From IMG/VR virus record IMGVR_UViG_3300044619_000874, positions 1 to 62,604 of that record: 62,604 nucleotides of DNA; one strand, given 5' to 3'. Made by a program: the position numbers and the translations under genes. Source of the DNA: a virus. The number at the start of each line of letters is the position of its first letter. Position 1 is the stretch's first letter. The notes below the pieces were generated by a model. The model did not search any database. It saw nothing but the letters and a program-made list of their open reading frames with translations, and was not told where the DNA came from. Below, one piece after another: positions 50,278-57,377 of the stretch.

Positions 50278-50718
50278 TTACTTGAAACTCTGCGTCCAAT
50301 AGATGGATCGCCCGTTCTGCACAGCCCCCACGCCGATCTCGGAGTAGGAGGGGCTGAGAATGTTCCTGCGATGACCGGGGCTATTCATCCAGTCCCGCAT
50401 CACCACGTCAGGCGTCGGCTGGCCGTAGGCGACGTTCTCGCCGAAGCCGTTATTGCTGTGGTACATGCGACGCTGCCGGGCTTGGACGCCCGACCAGCCG
50501 CGTGCCACGGTCATCAACTTCTCGCTGATCTTCAGTGGTCGTAGGCCACGAGCGCGACGCTCGGCGTTGACCTTGGCTACGACTTCGTTCTCGTAGGCTG
50601 ACCCGACATACACGCGACGACACACGCCGCCGTCGCACTCGGTCTTGATGAGCCTGTTCTCTGCCGCCGCTGTTCCGCAGAGTGCGAAAGCGGCAAGCAC
50701 CAATACGGTGCGCCTCAT
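50278..50718 (-). CDS. Secreted CAP/SCP-domain protein
   Basis: 146 aa. A signal peptide (MRRTVLVLAAFALCGTAAA) precedes a CAP domain: VVAKVNAERRARGL, PLK, ARGWSGVQA, MYHSNNGFGENVA, DWMNSPGHRRNI and SEIGVGAV. The His and Glu in HSN and GENV match the cavity residues of this superfamily. CAP proteins are secreted and their biochemical activity is often unclear; in bacteria they can affect the cell envelope. It is the first gene of the virion operon, with AAGGAGG and a CCATAAGC motif upstream. Its purpose in a phage is unclear: cell-wall modification or a virion part are possible. Confidence 0.85.
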   Translation of the reverse strand: MRRTVLVLAAFALCGTAAAENRLIKTECDGGVCRRVYVGSAYENEVVAKVNAERRARGLRPLKISEKLMTVARGWSGVQARQRRMYHSNNGFGENVAYGQPTPDVVMRDWMNSPGHRRNILSPSYSEIGVGAVQNGRSIYWTQSFK

Positions 50719-50748
50719 TGGGCCTCCTTGCTCGTTAGGGGCTGACAT

Positions 50749-50756
50749 GCTTATGG
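50749..50756 (-). promoter_or_regulatory. CCATAAGC motif upstream of CAP gene
   Basis: CCATAAGC on the minus strand, 30 bases before the CAP start. With the plus-strand CCATAACA at 50766-50773 it forms an inverted repeat (TTATGG-9-CCATAA) in a divergent intergenic region. Confidence 0.45.
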
Positions 50757-50765
50757 AGCAGGGAG

Positions 50766-50773
50766 CCATAACA
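50766..50773 (+). promoter_or_regulatory. CCATAACA motif upstream of plus-strand virion gene
   Basis: CCATAACA, five bases before the ATG at 50779. If this were a -10 element, the message would be almost leaderless. Confidence 0.45.
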
Positions 50774-50778
50774 CCGAC

Positions 50779-52092
50779 ATGGGAAATCCGAACGACGCAT
50801 GGATGCAGGAAGGCGCAGCGCACGCCCGGCGCGGGCTCGTCGACATGATTGGGCGACACATGCCCGATCACGACCCGGAGGAGTTGGCTGATATCCTGAT
50901 CTCTCGCTCCGGCGAGCCGATGTACTGGGACGTCGTTGAGGCCCTTGACGGCGAGATCGCGCAGTCCGCCCAAGGCCACCCGCGCGGGATCACCGCCGAC
51001 GAGCGGGATGCGCTGGGCGGCAATCGTTTCATGCCGGACTACCTGCTCGGGCCGGGCGACCAGAAGGCTTACGCCGCCCTGCGGGACTCCAACCTCCTGA
51101 ATGCAGCGGTCGGCAGGCGGCCGGTCGCAAGCATCGACGACCTGATCGGCGGGGCGAACTACCGCGAGGGCGAGGAGGCCAAACCTCTTGAACAGTTCAG
51201 CCACGGGTCTGCGCCGCCGGGGTTTGAGCGCGACTGGAACCTCGCAAACGCTGGGCACGACTACAACACCGCCTCACAGATGCCCACGCGGCACTCGACG
51301 TTCTTCGGGGGCTCGCCCTACCCGCAGCACCAGTGGATCGGCCAGCCGTCCACGCTGCTCAACTCGTGGAACAACAACCGCGACGGCGTGCTCGGTCAGG
51401 CGATGGGCGCGTTCGATAAGTGGGGCAGGGCGGCTAAGGCTGCTGGCAGGACTCCCGGTGCGTGGGGTGGCGAGACGCACGGCATCGACGGGACGGTCGG
51501 CGCGGTAGCGAAGTGGGGCGCAAACTTCCCGCCGCAACTAGAGAAAGCGGAGCAGGCGGAGTGGGGCGGTAATGCAGTCGGTCGAGGCAGCCCGCTCGTG
51601 CCGAACGGACTGCGAGATCCGCAACTCCGGCAGGACTCAATCGACAATCTAAAACACTTCACCGCCCAAGCATCAGAGACGCCCGACGTCTTCACCTACG
51701 GCAAGTCGGTGGGTCGTGGCTACTCGCCTGCTCTCGGGTGGGCTTTTGATATGGGCACCGAAATCGCCGACCCGCTTACGGCCGCCTCGCTCGGTGCATC
51801 GTTCGCCCCGAAGGTCATGTTCAATGTGGCGTCCGGTGGGATTGGACGAGGCGTGCTGCGGTCACTTGCCGACGACGCCCCGAGGTTCCTCGCAAAGGAG
51901 GCGGGACAGGAGGCGGCCTCGCCGATCACTTGGGGGGTCGGGGCACTCACGTTCCCGAAGATGGCTGGAGCACTCACTGGCGAGAACGTCACGCCAGCCG
52001 ATCAGGCCAAGGCTGCCGCCGAGATCGAGGCGCAGCACAGGCAGGCGAATGCTGCCGTGCAGAACATTCGCCAGATGAAGAAAGATTATTAG
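50779..52092 (+). CDS. Virion-associated-like protein on plus strand (437 aa)
   Basis: 437 aa, soluble, with Gly/Pro/Trp-rich mid-region (GAWGGETHGIDG, WGGNAVGRGS), then helices with AEIEAQHRQANAAVQNIRQ at the C-terminus. In composition it recalls the giant protein at 15556 (both have FDP/DPLT segments and Ala-rich helices), so an internal/ejection role is plausible. It lies alone on the plus strand, divergent from the virion operon. The ribosome site is weak. Not recognised. Confidence 0.6.
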   Translation: MGNPNDAWMQEGAAHARRGLVDMIGRHMPDHDPEELADILISRSGEPMYWDVVEALDGEIAQSAQGHPRGITADERDALGGNRFMPDYLLGPGDQKAYAALRDSNLLNAAVGRRPVASIDDLIGGANYREGEEAKPLEQFSHGSAPPGFERDWNLANAGHDYNTASQMPTRHSTFFGGSPYPQHQWIGQPSTLLNSWNNNRDGVLGQAMGAFDKWGRAAKAAGRTPGAWGGETHGIDGTVGAVAKWGANFPPQLEKAEQAEWGGNAVGRGSPLVPNGLRDPQLRQDSIDNLKHFTAQASETPDVFTYGKSVGRGYSPALGWAFDMGTEIADPLTAASLGASFAPKVMFNVASGGIGRGVLRSLADDAPRFLAKEAGQEAASPITWGVGALTFPKMAGALTGENVTPADQAKAAAEIEAQHRQANAAVQNIRQMKKDY

Positions 52093-52346
52093 TCCTCGGA
52101 CTTGCCGAACCGGCTCCTGATGCTGGCAGCGTAGAGTTCAGCCCGCACGTCCGCAGCGGTCTTGCGCCACTCGTAGGCTTCGCCCTCAATGAGGTCGACC
52201 CGGGCCTTCTCGTACCGGAGCAGGGCGCGGAGTTTCAGTACTTCGGTACGCAGGGACTCGATCTCGGCTGCGGCGTCGAGTTGCGTCTGGTACAGGTTAG
52301 GCGTGTAGACCCACGACTTGATGCGTTCGAGGATGTCCCCAGTCAT
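52089..52346 (-). CDS. Small coiled-coil protein (85 aa)
   Basis: 85 aa. Nearly all is charged helix with heptads (QLDAAAEIESLRTEVLKLRALLRYEKARVDL). It lies just below three related genes and shares their early-looking character, though not their C-terminal module. The start is preceded by GGAG. Its stop abuts the convergent plus-strand gene (four-base overlap). Confidence 0.6.
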   Translation of the reverse strand: MTGDILERIKSWVYTPNLYQTQLDAAAEIESLRTEVLKLRALLRYEKARVDLIEGEAYEWRKTAADVRAELYAASIRSRFGKSED

Positions 52347-52460
52347 ACGTCAATTTGCTCCATTTTAGTAGTTTTGTGCATACGTTCGGGGCGTCTGTGA
52401 GGATGTCTGCTTTATCTGGCGTCCCGCGCGTATGCCTCCGGTATATCGGTCGCTACGAAA
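52347..52460 (-). other. AT-rich intergenic stretch
   Basis: 114 bases with no gene. It is AT-richer than its surroundings and includes TTTTAGTAGTTTTG, a loose resemblance to the GGCTAG motif. No convincing promoter. Confidence 0.3.
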
Positions 52461-52706
52461 TCAAAGTCGCTCCAGCAGGGAGCGAAGCGTGGCGGCTTGC
52501 TTGTCGCTCCAATCGTCGCCAATCCTGACAGAGGCATAGATGCAGTTCTCAATCGCCTCACGCTCCTCGTCGGTGAGCGCGGGCTGCGGTGGATGAACCA
52601 GCGGGCCTCCTGCACCGCCTGACAAGGACGCCCGCAATGACTCTCGCTGCTCGTCTGTGAGCGTCACGTTTATTTGCGACGGAACTTGACATTGTGTTTT
52701 AGTCAC
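52461..52706 (-). CDS. Small protein with LTDEERE/TLRxLLER module (81 aa)
   Basis: 81 aa. The C-terminal 40 residues are LTDEEREAIENCIYASV followed by ATLRSLLERL, the module shared by this gene and its two neighbours at 52703 and 53058. An earlier LTDEQRESL may be a second, shorter copy. It is probably an alpha-helical interaction domain. The GTG start overlaps the neighbour's stop (GTGA). Function unknown. Confidence 0.65.
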   Translation of the reverse strand: MTKTQCQVPSQINVTLTDEQRESLRASLSGGAGGPLVHPPQPALTDEEREAIENCIYASVRIGDDWSDKQAATLRSLLERL

Positions 52707-53032
52707 TTCGTTCTCTCCAGTAGGTTGCGAAGCGTGTCAACGCGATCAAACTCTTCGCAGTTTCCAGCGAGTTCTTCCGCCCACTCCACCGCCTCCCGCT
52801 CCTCGTCGGTGAGCGTGGGCTGAAAAATCCTCGCAATCCTCCGCGCCGCAAGCCTCGCCCTGTCTTCGGCGTAACTGTTGCCGCCCTGCCACTTCTTTGT
52901 GGTGCCATCGCGATACCACCGCATGGCGCAGTGGACGATTTCGGCAACCCGCTCCAGTTGGGATTCCCCGTGAGAACCAGCGGATGCAGGAGGCATCGCT
53001 GCGGCGTCCTGCGGTGTAGTTTCGTCTGTCAT
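52703..53032 (-). CDS. Small protein with LTDEERE/TLRxLLER module (109 aa)
   Basis: 109 aa. The N-terminal part has a HCAMRWYRDGTTKKW segment; the C-terminus is LTDEEREAVEWAEEL with DTLRNLLERTK, matching the genes on both sides. AGGAG precedes the ATG, and the stop overlaps the next start. A small helical regulator or host-interaction protein is inferred from paralogy. Confidence 0.65.
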   Translation of the reverse strand: MTDETTPQDAAAMPPASAGSHGESQLERVAEIVHCAMRWYRDGTTKKWQGGNSYAEDRARLAARRIARIFQPTLTDEEREAVEWAEELAGNCEEFDRVDTLRNLLERTK

Positions 53033-53057
53033 GCGATGCTCCTGATCCTGCGTGTTC

Positions 53058-53513
53058 TCAGCCTAGCCGTTCCAGCAACGCGCGGAGCGTCCTCGCTGCG
53101 GCATCGTCTCTGCGGCACGCACCATCCGATACGTCCTCCACGCCGTACAAAGCGTCGATTCCGCGATTCAACGCCTTCCGTTCCTCGTCGGTGAGCGTGA
53201 GCGGCGTGAGGGAGCAGTACTGCGTTGTGGTGCCTACGACATGCGGACACTGCACCGTTTCGCGGCTCTCTGCTGCACCAAATCGCACGGTGGGGTGCTC
53301 CATCATCGCGACCCGAAGCGTGGCGAGGTGCTCGTCAAACGCCCTTGCGGTGCGCATCCAGTAGTCACGTTCCTTCACCAAGGACTTCAGTTGCTCGGGC
53401 CATTCGGCTCGGATGCTCTCGATCTCGTAGGCAGCCTCTTCCATGAGGTCGGAGGCCGGGCTGGCGGCTGGCATGATCGACCAGTTGCGAAGCCGGGTGA
53501 CGATGTCGCTCAT
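53058..53513 (-). CDS. Helical protein with LTDEERK/TLRALLER module (151 aa)
   Basis: 151 aa. The N-terminal half is charged helix (SDLMEEAAYEIESIRAEWPEQL, then VKERDYWMRTA), resembling the coiled-coil gene at 52089. The C-terminal part has LTDEERKALNRGIDALYG and AARTLRALLERLG, the shared module. It therefore links both small families. Start ATG overlaps the upstream membrane-protein stop (ATGA). Confidence 0.68.
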   Translation of the reverse strand: MSDIVTRLRNWSIMPAASPASDLMEEAAYEIESIRAEWPEQLKSLVKERDYWMRTARAFDEHLATLRVAMMEHPTVRFGAAESRETVQCPHVVGTTTQYCSLTPLTLTDEERKALNRGIDALYGVEDVSDGACRRDDAAARTLRALLERLG

Positions 53514-53764
53514 CGCTGGAACCTCACGGTAATGAACGTCCCAAGGAAGGCCCCGCAGACGAGCGGAACCAAGTACTTCGGATTGCGGCTGAAGGAGATC
53601 GTCCCGTACGCGAGCATGGCGTAGAGGAAGCACGAGATCACCGCAGCCCGGAAGGCCCGACGCTTGGCTACCTCGGCGATGTACCGGGCGTACATGATGT
53701 CCACGACGAAGTAGGTCGCGAACACCAGCCACGCAGTCATCCACTGGAACTCGTCGGTGTGCAT
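53510..53764 (-). CDS. Membrane protein (84 aa)
   Basis: 84 aa with two or three hydrophobic helices (WLVFATYFVVDIMYA, AVISCFLYAMLAYG, LVPLVCGAFLGTFIT) joined by a basic loop (AKRRAFRA). It has holin-like size and topology but is not in a lysis context. The ATG at 53764 forms TGATG with the stop of the gene upstream. Holin or inner-membrane regulator are both possible. Confidence 0.6.
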   Translation of the reverse strand: MHTDEFQWMTAWLVFATYFVVDIMYARYIAEVAKRRAFRAAVISCFLYAMLAYGTISFSRNPKYLVPLVCGAFLGTFITVRFQR

Positions 53765-54354
53765 CACTTCTCCATCGAGCGGAACAGGGCTGCGTCGGCC
53801 GACTCCAGACGACGCTCAAGGGCCTCGACCTGCTTTGCCAAGGACTTGCGTTCCTTGTATGCGAGCACGCACTGGCGGAGTTGCTTGATCACCCGGGCAG
53901 CCCGGTCGCAGATGGCCCGCATCTGGTTGGCGTCGAACTCGTGGCAGTACTTCTCCAGCACCTCGACGATGTCGAACCGATCCTGCGGGATCGCCTCTCG
54001 GTACTCGCTGGTCAGGGGAGCGGCCAGCCCGCCTTGATAAGGCAGTCCTTCAACCGCTCGATCTCCAGCCGGAGTTTCTGGTTCTGCTGCCGCAACGAGT
54101 CCAGTTGCTCGGACGTAGACGGGGGTGTGCTTTCCGACGTAGGCCCCGGTGATATTGAAGGCTGCATACTCTTCTGCGTCGTCGTAAGACATGCCGTCCC
54201 TCTCGACCATGATCTGGACGATCTTGTCGATGGAGTACACGGCGGAGATGGGGCGTAGGTGGTTGTCGGTGAGCCCGATGAAGGCTTCGTCCCAACCGTC
54301 AGCGAGGAGCACGTCCTCGTCGATCTCGGCTATCGCTTCACGGTCGATTGGCAT
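53764..54354 (-). CDS. Hypothetical phage protein (196 aa)
   Basis: 196 aa. The N-terminal half has AIAEIDEDVLLADGWDEAFIG and AAFNITGAYVGKHTPVYV, which resembles a small family found in other phages (from memory) with unknown role. The C-terminal half is a charged helix (RQCVLAYKERKSLAKQVEALERRL), likely a coiled coil. Its start overlaps the end of the HNH gene. Confidence 0.65.
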   Translation of the reverse strand: MPIDREAIAEIDEDVLLADGWDEAFIGLTDNHLRPISAVYSIDKIVQIMVERDGMSYDDAEEYAAFNITGAYVGKHTPVYVRATGLVAAAEPETPAGDRAVEGLPYQGGLAAPLTSEYREAIPQDRFDIVEVLEKYCHEFDANQMRAICDRAARVIKQLRQCVLAYKERKSLAKQVEALERRLESADAALFRSMEK

Positions 54355-54785
54355 GCCTTGGTCTCCTCGGCGGCAATGGCTTCGGCTCGGGCTCGCTCAT
54401 ACACGGCAGATGCTTCTTCGGGGGTGTCGTATGAACCGAGGCATCGATTGCAGTGCATCGCCATGAACTTCTCGCCCCTCCCGTAGACGCCGGTCGGCAG
54501 GTCTCGGTATCGGTGGCGAATGTTCAGCGACTGACCCCGGAGCGTCGTGGCCCGGAGGTTCGAGATTCGGTTGTCCCACGGCACGCCGTTCTTGTGGTCG
54601 ATGGTGCCGGGCGTCGGCCAGTAACCGTGAGCCAGAAACCAAACATGGTCGTGCTGCCGAATCCTCTTGGCCCCATCTGAACGATGGATGTAGCCACTCT
54701 TGGTCTTGCACCAGAGCATCGGGCACACCTGCTCGGCGTACTCGGGATCGACGACGTACTTCCAAGTGCTGCGATTCCGGGGCAT
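54330..54785 (-). CDS. HNH homing-type endonuclease
   Basis: 151 aa. The HNH core is HDHVWFLAHGYWPTPGTIDHKNG then NRISNLR, the usual pattern for phage HNH homing nucleases. The N-terminus has WKYVVDPEYAEQV, and the C-terminal half includes YRDLPTGVYGRG and CNRCLGSYDTPEEASA, which look like nuclease-associated DNA-binding motifs. The ATG is preceded by GGAG. It is one of four HNH genes and follows the terminator of the SSB gene. Confidence 0.82.
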   Translation of the reverse strand: MPRNRSTWKYVVDPEYAEQVCPMLWCKTKSGYIHRSDGAKRIRQHDHVWFLAHGYWPTPGTIDHKNGVPWDNRISNLRATTLRGQSLNIRHRYRDLPTGVYGRGEKFMAMHCNRCLGSYDTPEEASAVYERARAEAIAAEETKACQSTVKR

Positions 54786-54819
54786 GGCGATACTCCGTTC
54801 GGGATTCGCGAACTGGAAA

Positions 54820-54855
54820 CGCGGCCCGCAGGTCTTGGGCTTCCTGCGGGCCGCG
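54820..54855 (-). terminator. Terminator-like hairpin after SSB
   Basis: A 13-bp perfect GC stem (54820-54832 with 54843-54855) with a 10-base loop. On the minus strand it is followed by TTTCC. It lies 25 bases past the SSB stop. Confidence 0.65.
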
Positions 54856-54879
54856 CCCCAACACCTGCGTCCTTGCAGG

Positions 54880-55251
54880 CTAAAATCCATGCCACGAGTC
54901 ATCCGACTCGGACTTCGGGCCACCGGCACCGGGCTGACGCTTCGGCCACTTCAGCGAGATGCCGACGTCATCAGCCATGACGGTCACCGAGGTTCGCTCG
55001 ACGCCGTCCTTCTCGTACTTCTCGACTTCGAGCCGCCCGGTCACCATGACCCGGTCGCCCTTGCCGACCTTCTCGGCGACGAGAGCGGCCATCTCGTCGA
55101 AGCACAGGACGTTGACCCATGAAGTTACGGGGTCACGACCCTCGATCTTCTTGGTAGAGGCCACGCTGAAGCGGCACATGTCTTTGCCGCCCTTGGTCTG
55201 CTTGAGTTCAGGGGCCTGACCGACATTGCCGAACACTTCTGCCTTGATCAT
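54880..55251 (-). CDS. ssb: Single-stranded DNA-binding protein
   Basis: 123 aa with the OB-fold pattern: IKAEVFGNVGQAPELK, FSVASTKKIEG, SWVNVLCFDEMAALV, KGDRVMVTGRLEV, followed by the usual acidic C-terminal tail (SESDDSWHGF), which ends in a Phe that may contact partners. It protects single-stranded DNA during replication and recombination. The ATG at 55251 is preferred since AGGAG lies nine bases upstream; an ATG at 55260 is possible. It is first in its minus-strand block and divergent from the PEP-CTERM-like gene. Confidence 0.88.
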   Translation of the reverse strand: MIKAEVFGNVGQAPELKQTKGGKDMCRFSVASTKKIEGRDPVTSWVNVLCFDEMAALVAEKVGKGDRVMVTGRLEVEKYEKDGVERTSVTVMADDVGISLKWPKRQPGAGGPKSESDDSWHGF

Positions 55252-55373
55252 CTGAATCATCTCCTTGGTGTTGGGGACTGACCTAACGTGGCCCATCATA
55301 GCGCGGTGGTCAAGCGTTCAGTCGGACGCAATATCCCCGCGCAAAACGCATGTTCGTGATGTTTGCGATCGGG

Positions 55374-55381
55374 CCATAAGC
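55374..55381 (+). promoter_or_regulatory. CCATAAGC motif upstream of PEP-CTERM-like gene
   Basis: CCATAAGC on the plus strand, 39 bases before the start at 55421, in the divergent region between SSB and this gene. Confidence 0.35.
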
Positions 55382-55420
55382 CTTGCACCGAGCACCTTCC
55401 CCCCAACACTGAGGTGCTGC

Positions 55421-56215
55421 ATGCTTCGATCAATCGCGTTCGCTCTCGCGCTGGCCGGTGCCGCAGTACTCGGTCTCGCCTTCTCGCTGTTCGGTGCTGG
55501 CATGGCACTCGCTGGCACGATCACCGGCACTGCCCAGACGTTCGACTCCGAGATTCGGCAGCGGCTGAGTGAGTACGAGGATTGGGGTGTCTGGAATGCA
55601 GGCACCCTGCAAGCCAACGTCACCAGCGGGGCAGGGCGGATCAACTACTCCCTGACGGCCTCGGCACCGGCTACGCCACTGGCTCGTGATCCCGGCGTGG
55701 CGATCTTCAACACGGGGAACGGGTACTACGTCGGCGGGCTCTCCTACGTCACCAACAGTGCCGAGGGGAAGGGCTTCACCTTGACCGTGCCATATCAGTA
55801 CGCCAATGGGAACCGGCTCGACCTGTGGCTGATGACCAATGGGCCTGTCTCGGCAGACATCACCGCCTCTGAACTCTTGGGGTCAGGGACTACGGTGAGC
55901 CTTTCTCCGTACCAGAACTACATCGTGTCGTTCATCTCGACGGGGCTGACCGAAGACCTGACCGTGAGCATGGTGGGCCGGGGCAACTTCAACAGCGCAC
56001 AGGGGCAGATGTCATTCGGTGCCGCAGCACTTTCCCCTGTGGTGGTGCCCGAGCCGGAGTACTGGCTGGCGTTCCTGCTGCTCATCGGCGGCTTCGTGGC
56101 ATACCGGGTGGTCGAGACGATCTGGTGGTTCTACGACACGGTGCGGACGCTGGAAGACGACTTCGAGGGACGAAAACTCCCCGAGGGTGACTTGGAAGAC
56201 CGCTGGCTGCCGTAG
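55421..56215 (+). CDS. Secreted PEP-CTERM-like protein
   Basis: 264 aa. Residues 1-31 form a signal peptide (ALALAGAAVLGLAFSLFGAG). A beta-rich central part with Tyr/Thr/Gly follows. Near the end VPEPEYW leads into a hydrophobic segment (LAFLLLIGGFVAYR). This VPEP + transmembrane arrangement is the PEP-CTERM sorting signal of exosortase-dependent export in some environmental bacteria, but a ~35-residue charged tail after the helix is unusual for that family. GAGGTG precedes the ATG. It is the first gene after the divergent region. A surface-bound protein made in the host cell is likely. Confidence 0.72.
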   Translation: MLRSIAFALALAGAAVLGLAFSLFGAGMALAGTITGTAQTFDSEIRQRLSEYEDWGVWNAGTLQANVTSGAGRINYSLTASAPATPLARDPGVAIFNTGNGYYVGGLSYVTNSAEGKGFTLTVPYQYANGNRLDLWLMTNGPVSADITASELLGSGTTVSLSPYQNYIVSFISTGLTEDLTVSMVGRGNFNSAQGQMSFGAAALSPVVVPEPEYWLAFLLLIGGFVAYRVVETIWWFYDTVRTLEDDFEGRKLPEGDLEDRWLP

Positions 56216-56336
56216 CACTTCGGATCGAGAGGGTAGCCACCGACCGCCAGTGGCGTGATTCACTCCCTCCGATCTGTGGCCGACGCCTGACGCAGCCTGA
56301 CAACGGCCGGGCGCAGGGGCGGAGTTGGCCTGCGGC

Positions 56337-56429
56337 TCACACAGCCGGGCCGTCAATGAACTGCATCGGGAGGAACTCGTCCTCCTCGGCTTCCCACTCG
56401 TCCTCGTCGCAGATGTGCCACCCAGCCAT
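56337..56429 (-). CDS. Acidic micro-protein (30 aa)
   Basis: 30 aa on the minus strand, starting MAGWHICDEDEW then EAEEDEF, with a high Asp/Glu content. GGAGGCGAGC is directly before the ATG and a CCATAAGC motif starts 19 bases upstream. Small acidic phage proteins can mimic DNA or bind host factors; here this is only a possibility. Confidence 0.45.
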   Translation of the reverse strand: MAGWHICDEDEWEAEEDEFLPMQFIDGPAV

Positions 56430-56447
56430 GCTCGCCTCCAGTGAGAG

Positions 56448-56455
56448 GCTTATGG
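56448..56455 (-). promoter_or_regulatory. CCATAAGC motif upstream of micro-protein
   Basis: CCATAAGC on the minus strand, 18 bases before the start at 56429. It is a member of the recurring CCATAA family. Confidence 0.4.
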
Positions 56456-56524
56456 CTCGACCGGCCTAAGTCGGGAAATCGATTCTGAGGGCCCTAGCGT
56501 GCGTTCTGGCGGGTTCGGCCACCC

Positions 56525-56542
56525 GGTGTACCTGCGTACACC
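56525..56542. promoter_or_regulatory. Palindrome GGTGTAC-ctgc-GTACACC
   Basis: A 7-bp perfect inverted repeat with a 4-base spacer between two minus-strand genes. It may be an operator for a dimeric regulator or a small terminator; there is no T-run. Confidence 0.4.
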
Positions 56543-56572
56543 AATCGGGCTTCTGGGGCGATCCTAGCGCGC

Positions 56573-57112
56573 CTACGGGCCATCTACGATCGGCAGGCAC
56601 ATCTGGCCCGGCAGAAACTTGGAAGGCTCGGGCTGGAGGGGCTCCGGGGCAACCACGGGCACCTCGTAGTTCTTCCGGGCCTCCGCGTAGATGTGGCCGA
56701 TGTGGTTGTCGTACCACGGCCTGCCCGTCCGGCTCCTGCTCCCCCAGCGGTTCAGTGCGCTGGCAATCTTCCCAAACGACCAGCACTCGTCGTCGCGGAG
56801 CATTCGGACGACCCGGCGAACCGCCTGCTCTAAGGGGTTCTCGATCAGCCTGCTATCGCGGGTGACCTCGTACCCGTAGGGCGGTCGGCCGATGCGGCGG
56901 TTCTCATCGCGAGCCCGCTCTTGACCCTCGCGGACGAGAGTGGCGACGCCGTCAGTGCGGTTACGACGAAGGTCGTGCGTCTTGTCGTGGCATGTCGGGC
57001 ACAGCGGCACAGTGCGAGTCCCGCCGCGCGACTGCGGGATGACGTGATGCTGCTCCTCGGCCGGGGAGCCGCACTCAAAGCAGCGATCGGGGTGTATGAC
57101 CAGCGCATCCAT
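56573..57112 (-). CDS. HNH nuclease fused to a serine-recombinase DNA-binding domain
   Basis: 179 aa. The first 55 residues are an HNH domain (CFECGSPAEEQHHVIPQSRGG, then LCPTCHDKTHD). From about residue 70 the sequence matches the 'Recombinase' domain of large serine recombinases: RRIGRPPYGYEVTRD, ENPLEQAVRRVVRML, FGKIASALNRWGSRSRTGRPWYDNHIGHI. The catalytic serine domain is missing, replaced by HNH. This would give a nuclease targeted by recombinase-type DNA binding. The ATG is preferred over alternatives because of a normal leader. It is flanked by non-coding regions with inverted repeats. Confidence 0.8.
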   Translation of the reverse strand: MDALVIHPDRCFECGSPAEEQHHVIPQSRGGTRTVPLCPTCHDKTHDLRRNRTDGVATLVREGQERARDENRRIGRPPYGYEVTRDSRLIENPLEQAVRRVVRMLRDDECWSFGKIASALNRWGSRSRTGRPWYDNHIGHIYAEARKNYEVPVVAPEPLQPEPSKFLPGQMCLPIVDGP

Positions 57113-57228
57113 GCGCTATGGGTTTCGCGCAGCGTGTCAAGTTTGGCAACAGGTTTAGCGCGCTACAGGGGGCGAGATATTTTGAGCGTCAACTCGTGGT
57201 GGCATGTATGTATGGGCCAGCCGCCGCC

Positions 57229-57260
57229 GGGGGGCTCGGGGCGGGGCGGGGCGGGGCGGG
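57229..57260 (+). repeat. GGGGC-repeat, G-quadruplex candidate
   Basis: Six or more runs of three or more G with 1-3 base spacers on the plus strand. Nothing else in the window looks similar. Confidence 0.6.
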
Positions 57261-57297
57261 CAGCGGCGTGGCGGGCCTGTTTTTCCGCAGCGAACGC

Positions 57298-57325
57298 GGG
57301 GCACCGTGGGAACCTTCGGTGCCCC
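57298..57325. terminator. Hairpin downstream of G-runs
   Basis: 9-bp perfect stem GGGGCACCG with a 10-base loop. There is no clear T-run, so its role is uncertain. Confidence 0.4.
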
Positions 57326-57369
57326 AAGGGCGTACCGCGATCCCAGATTGTGGCATTCCCGCCCGCATT

Positions 57370-57377
57370 ACTTATGG
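57370..57377 (-). promoter_or_regulatory. CCATAAGT motif
   Basis: CCATAAGT on the minus strand, about 260 bases upstream of the HNH-recombinase gene. It is one of the CCATAA family, but farther from its gene than the others. Confidence 0.25.

Noticed and set aside
52366-52380. Further copy of the GGCTAG motif (TTTTAGTAGTTTTG)
   Set aside because: Only the central TAGTAGTT matches; it lies in an AT-rich gap in the other block and lacks the GGC start.
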